From Tropicibacter naphthalenivorans (GTDB lineage Bacteria > Pseudomonadota > Alphaproteobacteria > Rhodobacterales > Rhodobacteraceae): 64,000 nucleotides of DNA. The stretch is from NCBI RefSeq assembly GCF_900176475.1, contig NZ_FWXX01000001.1:124001-188000 (forward strand), written 5' to 3'. This document shows, piece by piece, positions 44,352 to 52,503 of the stretch (positions are counted from its first letter, which is position 1; every line of letters starts with the position of its first letter). The translations under genes were made by a program, and so were the position numbers. The notes under the pieces are model-generated. The model did not search any database and was not told the origin of the DNA. It was given only the letters and a program-made list of their open reading frames with translations.

Positions 44352-44406
44352 GGGGAGGGCGCTGCCCTCCCCAAACCCCTCCCGGGATATTTGCAAAGAG
44401 AAGAAG
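44352..44406 (-). repeat. Dispersed two-hairpin intergenic element, copy 4 (inverted)
   Basis: Read on the minus strand: CTTCTTCTCTTTGC, AAATATCCCGGGAGG, a short spacer without a clear stem I, then stem II GGGGAGGGC-agc-GCCCTCCCC (44352-44372), a 9-bp perfect stem. It lies between convergent gene ends and directly after the stop of the SDR gene at 44408. Confidence 0.82.
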
Positions 44407-44407
44407 C

Positions 44408-45145
44408 CTAGCCCCGCCCGATATACGGCATGTTGGTTGCCATGACGGTCATGAACTGAACATTGGCATCGAGCGGCAGGTTGGCCATGTGCAGGACCGA
44501 ATTGGCGACATGGGCCACGTCCATGACGGGCTCGATGGCGATGGAGCCATCCGCTTGCGGAACACCTTGGGTCATCTTCTCGGCCATGTCGGTCAACGCG
44601 TTGCCGATGTTGATCTGCCCACAGGCGATGTTGTACGGGCGCCCATCCAGAGAGATGCTGCGCGTCAGTCCGGTGACCGCGTGCTTGGAGGCCGTATAGG
44701 GCGCAGAGCCCCAGCGCGGCACGTCCGCCGACACCGAGCCGTTGTTGATGATCCGCCCACCTTGCGGGTCCTGCGCCCGCATCCGCTTGAACGCCGCCCG
44801 CGCGCAGATGAACGCGCCAGTGACGTTGACCTCCATGCAGCGTTTCCAGTCGGCCACGTTGATCTCGTCGATGGTCGCGCCCATCACCGACACGCCCGCA
44901 TTGTTGAACAGCGCATCGATACGCCCCCACTCTGCCGCCGCCCGGTTAAAGATCTGCTCCACCTGCATTTCCTGCGCCACATCGCCCGGCAAAACCAACG
45001 CGTTCTTGTGACCCGCCGCCACCTCTTCCAAAGGCCCCGGCTGCCGCCCCACAAGGCCAACCTTCCAGCCCGCCTCCAGAAACACCTTCGCACAAGCCTT
45101 GCCAATCCCGCGCCCGGCGCCGGTGATGATAATCGTCTGCGTCAC
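44408..45145 (-). CDS. SDR-family oxidoreductase
   Basis: 245 residues: ITGAGRGIGKACAKVF, LFNNAGVSVMGA, NGSVSADVPRWGSAPYTASKHA with the catalytic Ser and Y-x3-K. The unusual C-terminus (MDVAHVANSVLHMANLPLDA, then FMTVMATNMPYIGRG) matches a proteobacterial SDR subgroup often found with sugar-acid genes; the precise substrate is not deduced. It is downstream of the IlvD/Edd-type dehydratase on the same strand, with a repeat element between. Confidence 0.87.
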   Translation of the reverse strand: MTQTIIITGAGRGIGKACAKVFLEAGWKVGLVGRQPGPLEEVAAGHKNALVLPGDVAQEMQVEQIFNRAAAEWGRIDALFNNAGVSVMGATIDEINVADWKRCMEVNVTGAFICARAAFKRMRAQDPQGGRIINNGSVSADVPRWGSAPYTASKHAVTGLTRSISLDGRPYNIACGQINIGNALTDMAEKMTQGVPQADGSIAIEPVMDVAHVANSVLHMANLPLDANVQFMTVMATNMPYIGRG

Positions 45146-45167
45146 CCCAGACCCCTCCCCTAACTGT

Positions 45168-45231
45168 CTTCTTCTCTTTCAAAATATCCCGGGGGTGAAT
45201 GCGCCACCGGCGCAGAGGGGGCAGCGCCCCC
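45168..45231 (+). repeat. Dispersed two-hairpin intergenic element, copy 5
   Basis: CTTCTTCTCTTTC, AAAATATCCCGGGGG, stem I TGCGCC-acc-GGCGCA (45200-45214), stem II GGGGGC-agc-GCCCCC (45217-45231). It is oriented opposite to the two flanking leftward genes, so it is not simply their terminator in the sense direction. Confidence 0.85.
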
Positions 45232-45258
45232 TCCCCCACCCCGAGGCACGCGACCGCC

Positions 45259-47040
45259 TCAGTGGTTATCTCGCGGCAAATCCCGGGCGACCTTCTGATA
45301 GGCCGTCGCCAGTTCCAGACAGCCACCATCGGACAGCTGCCCCACATGCGTGCGGTAGATCTCTTGCCACGGGGTCTGATGCCGCAATTCGGGCGCTTTC
45401 CAGGCGGCAACCCGCTCGGCCCACTCCGCCTCATCGACCAAAGCGTTCATGCTCGACGTGTTCAGGTCCAGCCGCACTGTGTCGCCCGTTTTCAAAAACG
45501 CGAGCCCCCCGCCGACCACCGCCTCGGGTGAGGCGTTCAGGATCGAGGGCGACTCGGACGTGCCCGACTGCCGCCCATCCCCCACCGTCGGCAGGTGGTT
45601 GATGCCCGCACGGATCAGCGCATCGGGCGGCTGCATATTCACCACCTCGGCCGAGCCGGGATAGCCCAAGCAGCCCACGTTGCGGATGAACAGAATGCAG
45701 GTCTCGTCAATCTCCAGCGACGGGTCATTGATCCGGTCGTGGTAATCCTCGGGGCCTTCGAACACGATGGCCCGCGCCTCGTAAATCCCTTCGCGCCCGG
45801 GTTCGGACAGGAACCGCTTTTGGAAGTCCTCCGAGATCACGGACGTCTTCATCAAGGCGCTGTCGAACAGGTTCCCGGACAAGACCTTGAAGCCCGCGTT
45901 GGGGCGCATCGGCGCGTCATAGGTCTTGATCACATCGGTATCGACGCTCTCGACCCCGGCCAAATTCGCGCCCATGGTGTTGCCCGTGGCGGTCATCGCT
46001 TGGGTGTGCAGGCGCCCGGCCTTCATCAGCTCGCCCATGACCGCCGGCACGCCGCCCGCGCGGAAAAAGCTCTCGCCCAGGTACTCGCCCGCCGGCTGCA
46101 TGTTCACCATCAGCGGCACGTCATAGCCAACGGTTTCCCAATCCTTGACGTTCAGATCCACCCCCGCGTGCCGGGCAATCGCCTGCAAATGCGGCGGGGC
46201 ATTGGTGCTGCCGCCAATCGCGGCGTTCACCACAATCGCGTTCTCAAAAGCCTCGCGCGTCAGGATATCCGACGGCTTGAGGTCATCATACACCATCTGC
46301 ACGATGTGCTTGCCGGTCTCATAGGCCATGGCCATGCGCTCGCGGAAGGGCGCGGGGATCGCCGCGTTGCCGGTCAGCGACATCCCCAAGGCCTCGGCCA
46401 TGGCGTTCATCGTCGAGGCCGTCCCCATCGAGTTGCAATGCCCCAAGGACGGCGCCGAGGAACACACCCGGCCCATGAACTCTTCGTAGTCGATCTTGCC
46501 CTCGGACAGCAGACGGCGGCTCTCCCAGATGATGGTACCGCTGCCCGCGCGCTTGCCCTTCCACCAGCCGTCCAGCATCGGGCCGCCGTTCAGCGCAATC
46601 GCCGGGATGTCCACCGTGGCCGCGCCCATGAGCATCGCAGGCGTGGTCTTGTCACAGCCGGTGGTCAGCACAACCCCGTCGATGGGATAGCCGTGCAGCA
46701 CCTCGACCAGACCCAGATAGGCAAGGTTGCGATCCAGCGCCGCCGTGGGCCGTTTGCCTGTCTCTTGGATCGGATGCACCGGGAATTCCATGGGAATACC
46801 GCCCGCCGCGCGGATGCCCGCCTTGATCCGGTCCATCAGGAACACGTGGATCTTGTTGCAAGGGGCCAGATCGCTGCCGGTCTGGGCGATGCCGATCACC
46901 GGCTTGCCCCCTTGCAGCTCTTCGCGGGTGTATTCCTGGTTCTGGTAGCGCTCGACATACAGCGCGGTCATGCCCGGATTATTGGGATTGTCGAACCACT
47001 CTTGGCTGCGAAACCGCTTGTGCGCGCGGGTGTCTGACAT
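45259..47040 (-). CDS. IlvD/Edd-family aldonate dehydratase, D-xylonate/L-arabonate dehydratase-like
   Basis: 593 residues, normal for sugar-acid IlvD/Edd enzymes. N-terminus RFRSQEWFDNPNNPGMTALY and GIAQTGSDLAPCNKIH; Fe-S ligand cysteines in LTTGCDKTTPAML and SLGHCNSMGTASTMNA; DGRQSGTSESPSILNASPEA near the C-terminus; ends LPRDNH. From memory the pattern is very close to Caulobacter xylonate dehydratase XylD. The reaction is aldonate to 2-keto-3-deoxyaldonate, which the XylX-like enzyme at 52504 could use next. Its promoter region carries a TGGTATACCA operator (47111). Confidence 0.92.
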   Translation of the reverse strand: MSDTRAHKRFRSQEWFDNPNNPGMTALYVERYQNQEYTREELQGGKPVIGIAQTGSDLAPCNKIHVFLMDRIKAGIRAAGGIPMEFPVHPIQETGKRPTAALDRNLAYLGLVEVLHGYPIDGVVLTTGCDKTTPAMLMGAATVDIPAIALNGGPMLDGWWKGKRAGSGTIIWESRRLLSEGKIDYEEFMGRVCSSAPSLGHCNSMGTASTMNAMAEALGMSLTGNAAIPAPFRERMAMAYETGKHIVQMVYDDLKPSDILTREAFENAIVVNAAIGGSTNAPPHLQAIARHAGVDLNVKDWETVGYDVPLMVNMQPAGEYLGESFFRAGGVPAVMGELMKAGRLHTQAMTATGNTMGANLAGVESVDTDVIKTYDAPMRPNAGFKVLSGNLFDSALMKTSVISEDFQKRFLSEPGREGIYEARAIVFEGPEDYHDRINDPSLEIDETCILFIRNVGCLGYPGSAEVVNMQPPDALIRAGINHLPTVGDGRQSGTSESPSILNASPEAVVGGGLAFLKTGDTVRLDLNTSSMNALVDEAEWAERVAAWKAPELRHQTPWQEIYRTHVGQLSDGGCLELATAYQKVARDLPRDNH

Positions 47041-47110
47041 AGTTTATCTCCTCCATGCGCGCGTTTTCCCGATTCCCGGCCCGCGCGTCGCTTGCTCCAT
47101 ACTCACAAAA

Positions 47111-47120
47111 TGGTATACCA
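47111..47120. promoter_or_regulatory. GntR-type operator palindrome (site 3)
   Basis: TGGTATACCA, with flanks AAAA and AATG. It lies between the divergent IlvD/Edd dehydratase (start 47040) and the small secreted protein gene (start 47170). Confidence 0.78.
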
Positions 47121-47169
47121 AATGCAAGAGCATCCGATCGAGGAGGATCGGTGCCACCCCGGAGGAGCC

Positions 47170-47649
47170 ATGTTCAAACCCCTTATCGCCGCCCTCGCGG
47201 TGGGCCTTGCCGCGCCCGCCAGCGCCGAGGTCGACCTGACCGCCGTCACCGCCTGCATCGACAGCGCCCGCACGGACGGCACCAACCCCAACCTCTGCGT
47301 GGACACGGCGCATCAGGACTGTCTGGTGGACAGCGCCGAAGCCCCCGCCGCCGCCACGCTGTGCTTTACCAAGGCGCGCGAGGCATGGTCCCAAGGCATC
47401 GCCGCGCGCATGGAGACGATCCGTGCCAATGCGCCGGAAAAACTCGCCGCCCTCGCCGGGATCGAAGTCAAATACGACCTGATCTCCAGCCTGACGCAAT
47501 GCGACCGCCTCGAAGAACTCGGCCAGCTCCAAGAGGCCGAGGCCGAAACCATCCTGCTCCAGAAAACCCGCTGCACGGCCACCGCCTCGGGGCTGGCCTA
47601 CACCCGGCTGCTCTGGCGCCTGCCCAACCCCGACACACAGGACAAGTGA
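47170..47649 (+). CDS. Small secreted cysteine-containing protein (LprI/DUF1311-like)
   Basis: 159 residues. A clear signal peptide (LIAALAVGLAAPASAEVD) is followed by a helical domain with cysteines in VTACIDSAR, NLCVDTAHQDC, ATLCFTKAREAW, SLTQCDRLEEL and KTRCTATAS. The layout resembles the lysozyme-inhibitor LprI/DUF1311 group, but the match is by eye only. GGAGGAG directly precedes the ATG. It is the first gene behind operator site 3 and is followed at once by the RraA-like aldolase gene, an unexpected place for an envelope protein. Confidence 0.72.
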   Translation: MFKPLIAALAVGLAAPASAEVDLTAVTACIDSARTDGTNPNLCVDTAHQDCLVDSAEAPAAATLCFTKAREAWSQGIAARMETIRANAPEKLAALAGIEVKYDLISSLTQCDRLEELGQLQEAEAETILLQKTRCTATASGLAYTRLLWRLPNPDTQDK

Positions 47650-47650
47650 C

Positions 47651-48343
47651 ATGATCGAAGATCCCGCCAAGCTGACGCTGATCAAGAACGCCCCCCGCCC
47701 GACGCAGGCACAGATCGACGCCTTTGCAGGCATCCCCACCGGCTTTGTCTGTGACGCCATGGACGGCATGGGCGCGCTGGCCACGGCAATCTCTCCGCTG
47801 ACCCCTGCGCAGCACGCCACCGTCCACGGCCCCGCCTTGGTGGCTGACAACGGCCCCGCTGAAATCCTCGCAACGCTGGCCGCCGTCCACATGATCCAAC
47901 CCGGAGACGTGGTCGTCGCCGCCGTCCAGGGGCACCAAGGCTGCTCGGCCTCGGGCGATCAGCTCATGGGGATGATGGTCAACGCCGGGGCCGCAGGCTT
48001 TGTCACCGATGGCCCCATGCGCGACGTCGAAGGCATTGAACTGACCGGCATGAACTGCTGGTGCACAGGCCTCAACCCTGCTTCGCCCTACGCCCACGGC
48101 CCCGGCACGGTGGGCGGCGCTGCGGCGGTCGGCGGGCGCATCATCGCCACGGGGGACATGATCATCGCCGACCGCAACGGCGTGGTGGTCGTGCCTTACG
48201 CGCGCATCGACGAGGTGATCGCCAAGCTCGAAGACGTCAAAAAGGCCGAGATCGACCTCGAAACCAAGGTCAAATCCGGCTTCAAGACCCCGCTCGACCT
48301 CGACGCCATGCTGGCAGACGGCACCGCCAAAGCCATTGGCTAA
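47651..48343 (+). CDS. RraA-like / HMG-aldolase-family protein
   Basis: 230 residues. GMMVNAGAAGFVTDGPMRDV contains the R-D pair that binds the pyruvyl substrate and metal in class II RraA-like aldolases, and GHQGCSASGDQLMG is the preceding G-D loop. Members cleave 4-hydroxy-4-methyl-2-oxoglutarate-type compounds or decarboxylate oxaloacetate. Here cleavage of a keto acid from sugar-acid breakdown is plausible. It starts one base after the stop of the previous gene. Confidence 0.87.
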   Translation: MIEDPAKLTLIKNAPRPTQAQIDAFAGIPTGFVCDAMDGMGALATAISPLTPAQHATVHGPALVADNGPAEILATLAAVHMIQPGDVVVAAVQGHQGCSASGDQLMGMMVNAGAAGFVTDGPMRDVEGIELTGMNCWCTGLNPASPYAHGPGTVGGAAAVGGRIIATGDMIIADRNGVVVVPYARIDEVIAKLEDVKKAEIDLETKVKSGFKTPLDLDAMLADGTAKAIG

Positions 48344-48349
48344 ACCCAA

Positions 48350-48389
48350 AAGGCCCCCGCGCCAATCCAGACGCCGGGGGCCTATTTCT
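48350..48389 (+). terminator. Terminator after the RraA-like gene
   Basis: AGGCCCCC (48351-48358) and GGGGGCCT (48376-48383) form a stem followed by ATTTCTC, just after the stop at 48343. Confidence 0.72.
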
Positions 48390-48395
48390 CTACCG

Positions 48396-48453
48396 CCTTC
48401 TTCTCTTTAAAAATATCCCGGGGGAGCCGCTCTGCGGCGGGGGCAGAGCCCCC
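48396..48453 (+). repeat. Dispersed two-hairpin intergenic element, copy 6
   Basis: CCTTCTTCTCTTTA, AAAATATCCCGGGGG, stem I GCCGC-tct-GCGGC (48426-48438), stem II GGGGGC-aga-GCCCCC (48439-48453). It lies between two convergent genes. Confidence 0.85.
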
Positions 48454-48468
48454 TAACCCCCGACCGGC

Positions 48469-49389
48469 TCACGACCCCTTGCGCACCTCATCCTCCAGAT
48501 CGACGCCATTCAACCGCCCCACGTGATCCGACAACCACGGCACGTAGTCCTCACCATGTCCAATCGCCTCCACATGGGTGAAATACTGCCGCGTCGCCGC
48601 CCCGATCAGCGACAAAGCCCCCGCCTCCGCCGCCATGGCATTGGCATAGCGCACATCCTTGGACGCATTGGTAATCGTGAACTTATGCGCGTCCTTGTTC
48701 CGCCCGACGGTATACTCCATGAACGTATCAAAGAACCCGTTGCCAAGACGGCTCGACCCGATGACCTTTTGCACGGTCTGGGGCGAAATCCCCACTTTCG
48801 CGCCCAAAACCGTCGCCTCGGCATAAAGCGCCGCATAGGACATGGCGATCATATTCATCAGTAGCTTCATCTTGTGCCCGGCGCCCACGCCGCCCACGTG
48901 GTTGATATTGCCCGCCCAGCACGCGATCACCGGCAAGACCTTGGCAAAGACCGCGTCCTCGGCCCCAACCATCGCATCCAAAGTGCCTTCCTCGGCCTCC
49001 TTCGGGGTCCGCCCCAAGGGCGCATCCACCATATGCGCGCACTTCTCTCCCAAAGCCTGCGCCAGCCGCGCGGTCGAGGTCGGATCGGCGGTCGAAGTAT
49101 CCACCACGATCAGCCCTTCGCGCGCCCCGGCCAGGATCCCGTCCTCGCCGCCCATCACCGCCTCGATCAGAGGCGAGTTCGACAGGCACAGATGGATGAT
49201 ATCGCACTGCTCGGCCATCTCGCGCGGGGTCTGCACCTCGGTCGCCCCACGCGCCACCAAATCCTCCACCGGCGCGCGATTTCGGTTGCCCTTGATGACC
49301 AAGGGATACCCCCCCTCAAGGATATTCTTCGCCATGCCGTGGCCCATCAGACCCACGCCGATAAAGCCGATCACCGGTGTGTCACTCAT
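48469..49389 (-). CDS. 3-Hydroxyisobutyrate-dehydrogenase-family (beta-hydroxyacid) dehydrogenase
   Basis: 306 residues. Rossmann loop GFIGVGLMGHGMAKNIL, substrate block VDAPLGRTPKEAEEGTLDAMVG, and the catalytic lysine in GAGHKMKLLMNM. The family covers tartronate semialdehyde reductase, L-threonate dehydrogenase and related enzymes, which suits a sugar-acid region. The ATG at 49389 has GGAGGAGAG ahead; an in-frame start at 49407 is less likely. It shares a leftward transcript with the SDR gene that starts at 50196. Confidence 0.87.
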   Translation of the reverse strand: MSDTPVIGFIGVGLMGHGMAKNILEGGYPLVIKGNRNRAPVEDLVARGATEVQTPREMAEQCDIIHLCLSNSPLIEAVMGGEDGILAGAREGLIVVDTSTADPTSTARLAQALGEKCAHMVDAPLGRTPKEAEEGTLDAMVGAEDAVFAKVLPVIACWAGNINHVGGVGAGHKMKLLMNMIAMSYAALYAEATVLGAKVGISPQTVQKVIGSSRLGNGFFDTFMEYTVGRNKDAHKFTITNASKDVRYANAMAAEAGALSLIGAATRQYFTHVEAIGHGEDYVPWLSDHVGRLNGVDLEDEVRKGS

Positions 49390-49434
49390 TGTCTCTCCTC
49401 CCCTCATGTGCCGGTCCTCCCCGGCGATAAGCCC

Positions 49435-50196
49435 TTACAGACTGGTGGAAATCCCCCCGTCCACGAACAGCGTATGCCCGTTGACAAAGCTCGCCGCGTC
49501 CGACGACAGGAACACGCAAGCGCCCACCAACTCTTCGACCTTGCCCCAGCGCCCCGCAGGCGTGCGCTTTTCCAGCCAAGCGCTGAACTCTGGATCCTCG
49601 ACCAAAGCCTTGTTCAACGGCGTGTCGAAATACCCCGGCGCAATGGCGTTGCAGTTGAGACCATGCTTGGCCCAATCGGTGGCCATCCCCTTGGTCAGGT
49701 TGCCCACAGCGCCCTTGGACGCGGTATAAGGCGCAATCCCCGGACGCGCCAAAGCGGTCTGCACCGAGGCGATATTGACGATCTTGCCCGCCCCGCGCGC
49801 GATCATGTGGCGCGCAACGGCCTGGCCCACGTAGAACACCGAGTTCACATTGGTGCGCATCAGACGGTCAAAGGCGTCTGCGGGGAAATCCTCCAAAGGC
49901 GTGCGATGCTGCATCCCCGCGTTGTTCACCAGAATGTCGATGGCCCCATGGCTGGACTCAAAACCGTCGATGGCAGCCCGCACCCCGTCTGCGTCCGTCA
50001 CGTCAAACACGAGTTCCTCGACCTCAAAGCCCTCAGCGCGCAGACCTGCCGCCGCCTCGGCCAATCGCTCCGCGTTGCGGGCATTCAAAACAACCCGCGC
50101 CCCAGCCTGCGCCAAGCCGCGCGCCAAGGCATAGCCGATTCCCATGGACGAGCCGGTCACGAGCGCCCGGCGCCCGGTCAAATCAAACAATGTCAT
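49435..50196 (-). CDS. SDR, gluconate 5-dehydrogenase (IdnO/Gno)-like
   Basis: 253 residues. VTGSSMGIGYALARGLAQAG, ILVNNAGMQHRTPLEDFP, VNIASVQTALARPGIAPYTA (then SKGAV), and the C-terminal TPAGRWGKVEELVGACVFLS with FVNGHTLFVDGGI. This combination is characteristic of gluconate 5-dehydrogenase-type enzymes that interconvert gluconate/idonate and the 5-keto acid. The promoter is shared with the lysE-type gene and contains operator site 4 and a double-palindrome repeat. Confidence 0.88.
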   Translation of the reverse strand: MTLFDLTGRRALVTGSSMGIGYALARGLAQAGARVVLNARNAERLAEAAAGLRAEGFEVEELVFDVTDADGVRAAIDGFESSHGAIDILVNNAGMQHRTPLEDFPADAFDRLMRTNVNSVFYVGQAVARHMIARGAGKIVNIASVQTALARPGIAPYTASKGAVGNLTKGMATDWAKHGLNCNAIAPGYFDTPLNKALVEDPEFSAWLEKRTPAGRWGKVEELVGACVFLSSDAASFVNGHTLFVDGGISTSL

Positions 50197-50219
50197 CTAT
50201 CCTCCCTGCCCCACTTCGC

Positions 50220-50289
50220 CCCCGCGCGGACCAAAACTCTTTCAAGAGTTTTGCAAATTCCTTGCGAAGGAATTTGGCACCGCGCGGGG
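50220..50289. repeat. AT-rich double-palindrome element, copy 2
   Basis: AAAACTCTTTCAAGAGTTTT (50233-50252) and AAATTCCTTGCGAAGGAATTT (50255-50275; 21 bases, written here only to show the two arms AAATTCCTT and AAGGAATTT). An outer inverted repeat CCCCGCGCGG (50220) / CCGCGCGGGG (50280) encloses both. Order is inverted relative to copy 1. Confidence 0.84.
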
Positions 50290-50332
50290 CAAGCGGGGCG
50301 TTGACATTCTGCGGTCAAAGCCGTTTCATCGC

Positions 50333-50348
50333 AAATGGTATACCATTT
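50333..50348. promoter_or_regulatory. GntR-type operator palindrome (site 4)
   Basis: AAATGGTATACCATTT, a perfect 16-base palindrome between the divergent gluconate-5-dehydrogenase-like SDR and the six-gene rightward run beginning with the LysE-type gene. Confidence 0.82.
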
Positions 50349-50388
50349 CGGGCGCGATGCAAGCGCACCCGGCGGGAGGAACACACTC

Positions 50389-50421
50389 ATGTCACGCGAT
50401 CCGGCAGGCGGCCCATGCTGA
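50389..50421 (+). CDS. Possible 10-codon leader ORF overlapping the lysE-type gene start
   Basis: ATG at 50389, preceded by GGGAGGAA nine bases ahead, encodes MSRDPAGGPC and stops at 50419-50421, overlapping the LysE-type start (50415) in another frame. The LysE gene itself has no good ribosome-binding site, so this mini-ORF may couple its translation. It is short enough that chance is possible. Confidence 0.35.
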   Translation: MSRDPAGGPC

Positions 50422-51017
50422 CCTTTGCCGCTGCCGTTCTGTTTTTGCTGATCACCCCCGGCCCCGGCGTTCTGTCGACGGCCGGTCTGGGCGCGGCCTA
50501 CGGCTTTCGCCCCAGCCTGGCTTACGTCGCCGGCCTGTTCATCGGCACCAACCTCGTGGCTCTCGCGGTGATCTCGGGCGTGGCGGCGATTGTGCTGTCG
50601 GTGCCGGTCATCCGCACCGTTTTGATGGCCGCCTCCACCGCCTACCTGCTGTATCTCGCCGTCCGCATCGCCTTTGCCGGGGCGCGTATCGCCTTTGTCG
50701 AGGCCAAGGCCCCGCCCGCGCTCCTTGCCGGGATTGCGCTCCAGGCGATCAACCCCAAGGCCTACGCCGTCAACACAACCCTCTTCGCAGGCTTCCCCTT
50801 TTCGGGCAGCATCCTCGTCGAGACCCTCGCCAAATTGCTGATCGTCAACGCCTTTTGGGTCCCGATCCACCTTGGATGGCTCTGGGCCGGGGCCAGCCTG
50901 CACCGCCTGAACCTCTCTGCCACCGCGCAAAGACGTATCAACTTTCTCATGGCTGCTTCCATGCTTCTGGTCGTGGCCCTAGCCCTTTACTCAGGACTGA
51001 CATCCCATGCCGCATGA
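50415..51017 (+). CDS. LysE/RhtB-family exporter
   Basis: 200 residues with six hydrophobic segments. FLLITPGPGVLSTAGLGAAY holds the family's T-P-G-P block, and LLAGIALQAINPKAYAVN the second conserved block (N-P-K). Substrate unknown; LysE-type proteins export amino acids and related small compounds. First gene behind operator site 4; its 3' end overlaps the FAD-oxidase start by 11 bases. Confidence 0.87.
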   Translation: MLTFAAAVLFLLITPGPGVLSTAGLGAAYGFRPSLAYVAGLFIGTNLVALAVISGVAAIVLSVPVIRTVLMAASTAYLLYLAVRIAFAGARIAFVEAKAPPALLAGIALQAINPKAYAVNTTLFAGFPFSGSILVETLAKLLIVNAFWVPIHLGWLWAGASLHRLNLSATAQRRINFLMAASMLLVVALALYSGLTSHAA

Positions 51018-52401
51018 CGCCGCCATTGCCGAATTGCACAGCCTTTTGGGCGACCGCCTCGTGACCTCTGACGCCGAGCGCACCCTGCACGGCCAGAACG
51101 AGACCTACTACCCCAACACGCCCCCCGACGCCGTCGCCTACCCCGAGACGACGCAAGAGGTCAGCGAGATCGTCAAGATCTGCGCACGGCACAACTGCCC
51201 AATCACGCCCTATGGCGCGGCCTCGTCGCTCGAAGGCCAGCATCTGGCGCTGCATGGCGGGATCAGCCTCGACATGGCGCGGATGAACACCGTCCTGCGC
51301 GTCAGCCCCGAGGACCTCAACTGCACCGTGCAGCCCGGCATCACCCGCATCCGCCTGAACGAAGAGCTGCGCTCCACCGGGTTGTTCTTTCCCGTCGATC
51401 CCGGCGCGGATGCCTCTATTGGCGGAATGGCGGCGACGCGGGCGTCGGGCACAACGGCGGTGCGCTACGGCACAATGCGAGAGAATATCCTTGCGCTCGA
51501 GGCGGTTATGGCCGACGGTACGATCATCCGCACCGGCACGCAGGCGCGCAAATCCTCGACCGGCTATGACCTGACGCACCTGCTGATCGGCTCCGAAGGC
51601 ACTTTGGGCATCATCACGGAACTCACGCTGAAACTGCAAGGCCAGCCAGAAACGGTCAGCGCCGCCACCTGCCGCTTTGACACCGTCGAAGACGCGGTGA
51701 ACTGCGTGATCCTGACCATCCAGAGCGGCCTGCCCATGGCGCGGATCGAACTGCTCGACCACATGATGGTACGCGGCTTCAACGCCTACGCCAAGGCCGG
51801 GCTGCCCGAGGTGCCGCACCTGTTCCTCGAATTCCACGGCTCGCCCGCCAGCGTCGCCGAGCAGGTCGAAAGCTTTGCGGCCATCGCCGAGGAATTCGGT
51901 GCCACCGGCTGGCAAACCGCCACCAAGGCCGAAGACCGCACCGCCCTGTGGAAGATGCGCCACAGCGCCCATTACGCCAGCGCGGCGCTGGGCAGCGGCG
52001 GGCATATCTGGCCGACGGATGTCTGCGTGCCGATCTCGCAACTGGCCGAAGCGGTCACCCAAGCGCAAGAGGACGCGGTGCGGCTGGGGCTGACCTCGAC
52101 CATCGTGGGGCATGTGGGGGATGGCAACTTTCACGCCGGGCTGTCGGTGGACCCGGAGAATGCCGACGAAATGGCCCGCGCGCATGAGTTCACCCACGCG
52201 CTGGGCGAGACGGCTCTGCGCCTTGGCGGGACGGTCAGCGGTGAGCATGGCATTGGCATCGGCAAGCAGAGCTTCATGGCGCAGGAACATGGGCCCGCCG
52301 TCGCCTTTATGCGCGCGATCAAACAGGCGCTGGACCCGCAGGGCATCCTCAACCCCGGCAAAATGCTGCCCTCCGCAGACCTCGCAGCCGCCGCCGAATA
52401 A
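51007..52401 (+). CDS. FAD-linked 2-hydroxyacid oxidase (D-lactate dehydrogenase / GlcD type)
   Basis: 464 residues. PCMH-type FAD domain (PITPYGAASSLEGQHLAL, residues about 65-82; VDPGADASIGGMAATRASGT; IGSEGTLGIITELTL) and a C-terminal FAD-oxidase domain with HVGDGNFHAGL and GTVSGEHGIGIGK. These proteins oxidise D-lactate, glycolate or D-2-hydroxyglutarate to the keto acid. In this setting it could use lactate or glycolate released by FAH/aldolase cleavage of sugar-acid intermediates. Confidence 0.9.
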   Translation: MPHDAAIAELHSLLGDRLVTSDAERTLHGQNETYYPNTPPDAVAYPETTQEVSEIVKICARHNCPITPYGAASSLEGQHLALHGGISLDMARMNTVLRVSPEDLNCTVQPGITRIRLNEELRSTGLFFPVDPGADASIGGMAATRASGTTAVRYGTMRENILALEAVMADGTIIRTGTQARKSSTGYDLTHLLIGSEGTLGIITELTLKLQGQPETVSAATCRFDTVEDAVNCVILTIQSGLPMARIELLDHMMVRGFNAYAKAGLPEVPHLFLEFHGSPASVAEQVESFAAIAEEFGATGWQTATKAEDRTALWKMRHSAHYASAALGSGGHIWPTDVCVPISQLAEAVTQAQEDAVRLGLTSTIVGHVGDGNFHAGLSVDPENADEMARAHEFTHALGETALRLGGTVSGEHGIGIGKQSFMAQEHGPAVAFMRAIKQALDPQGILNPGKMLPSADLAAAAE

Positions 52402-52416
52402 CACGACATTAACAGG

Positions 52417-52482
52417 GCGCGGGGACCAAATTCCTTAAACAAGGAATTTGCAAAAACCTTGCAAGGTTTTTGACCAACGCCC
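52417..52482. repeat. AT-rich double-palindrome element, copy 3
   Basis: Arms AAATTCCTT (52428) and AAGGAATTT (52441) around AAAC, then AAAAACCTTGCAAGGTTTTT (52452-52471), flanked by GGGCG and CGCCC. It lies inside the rightward operon, between the FAD oxidase and the XylX-like gene. Relative to copy 1 the second palindrome has CTC/GAG changed to CC/GG on both arms, keeping the pairing. Confidence 0.84.
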
Positions 52483-52503
52483 GCCGACAGGACAGGACAC
52501 ACT

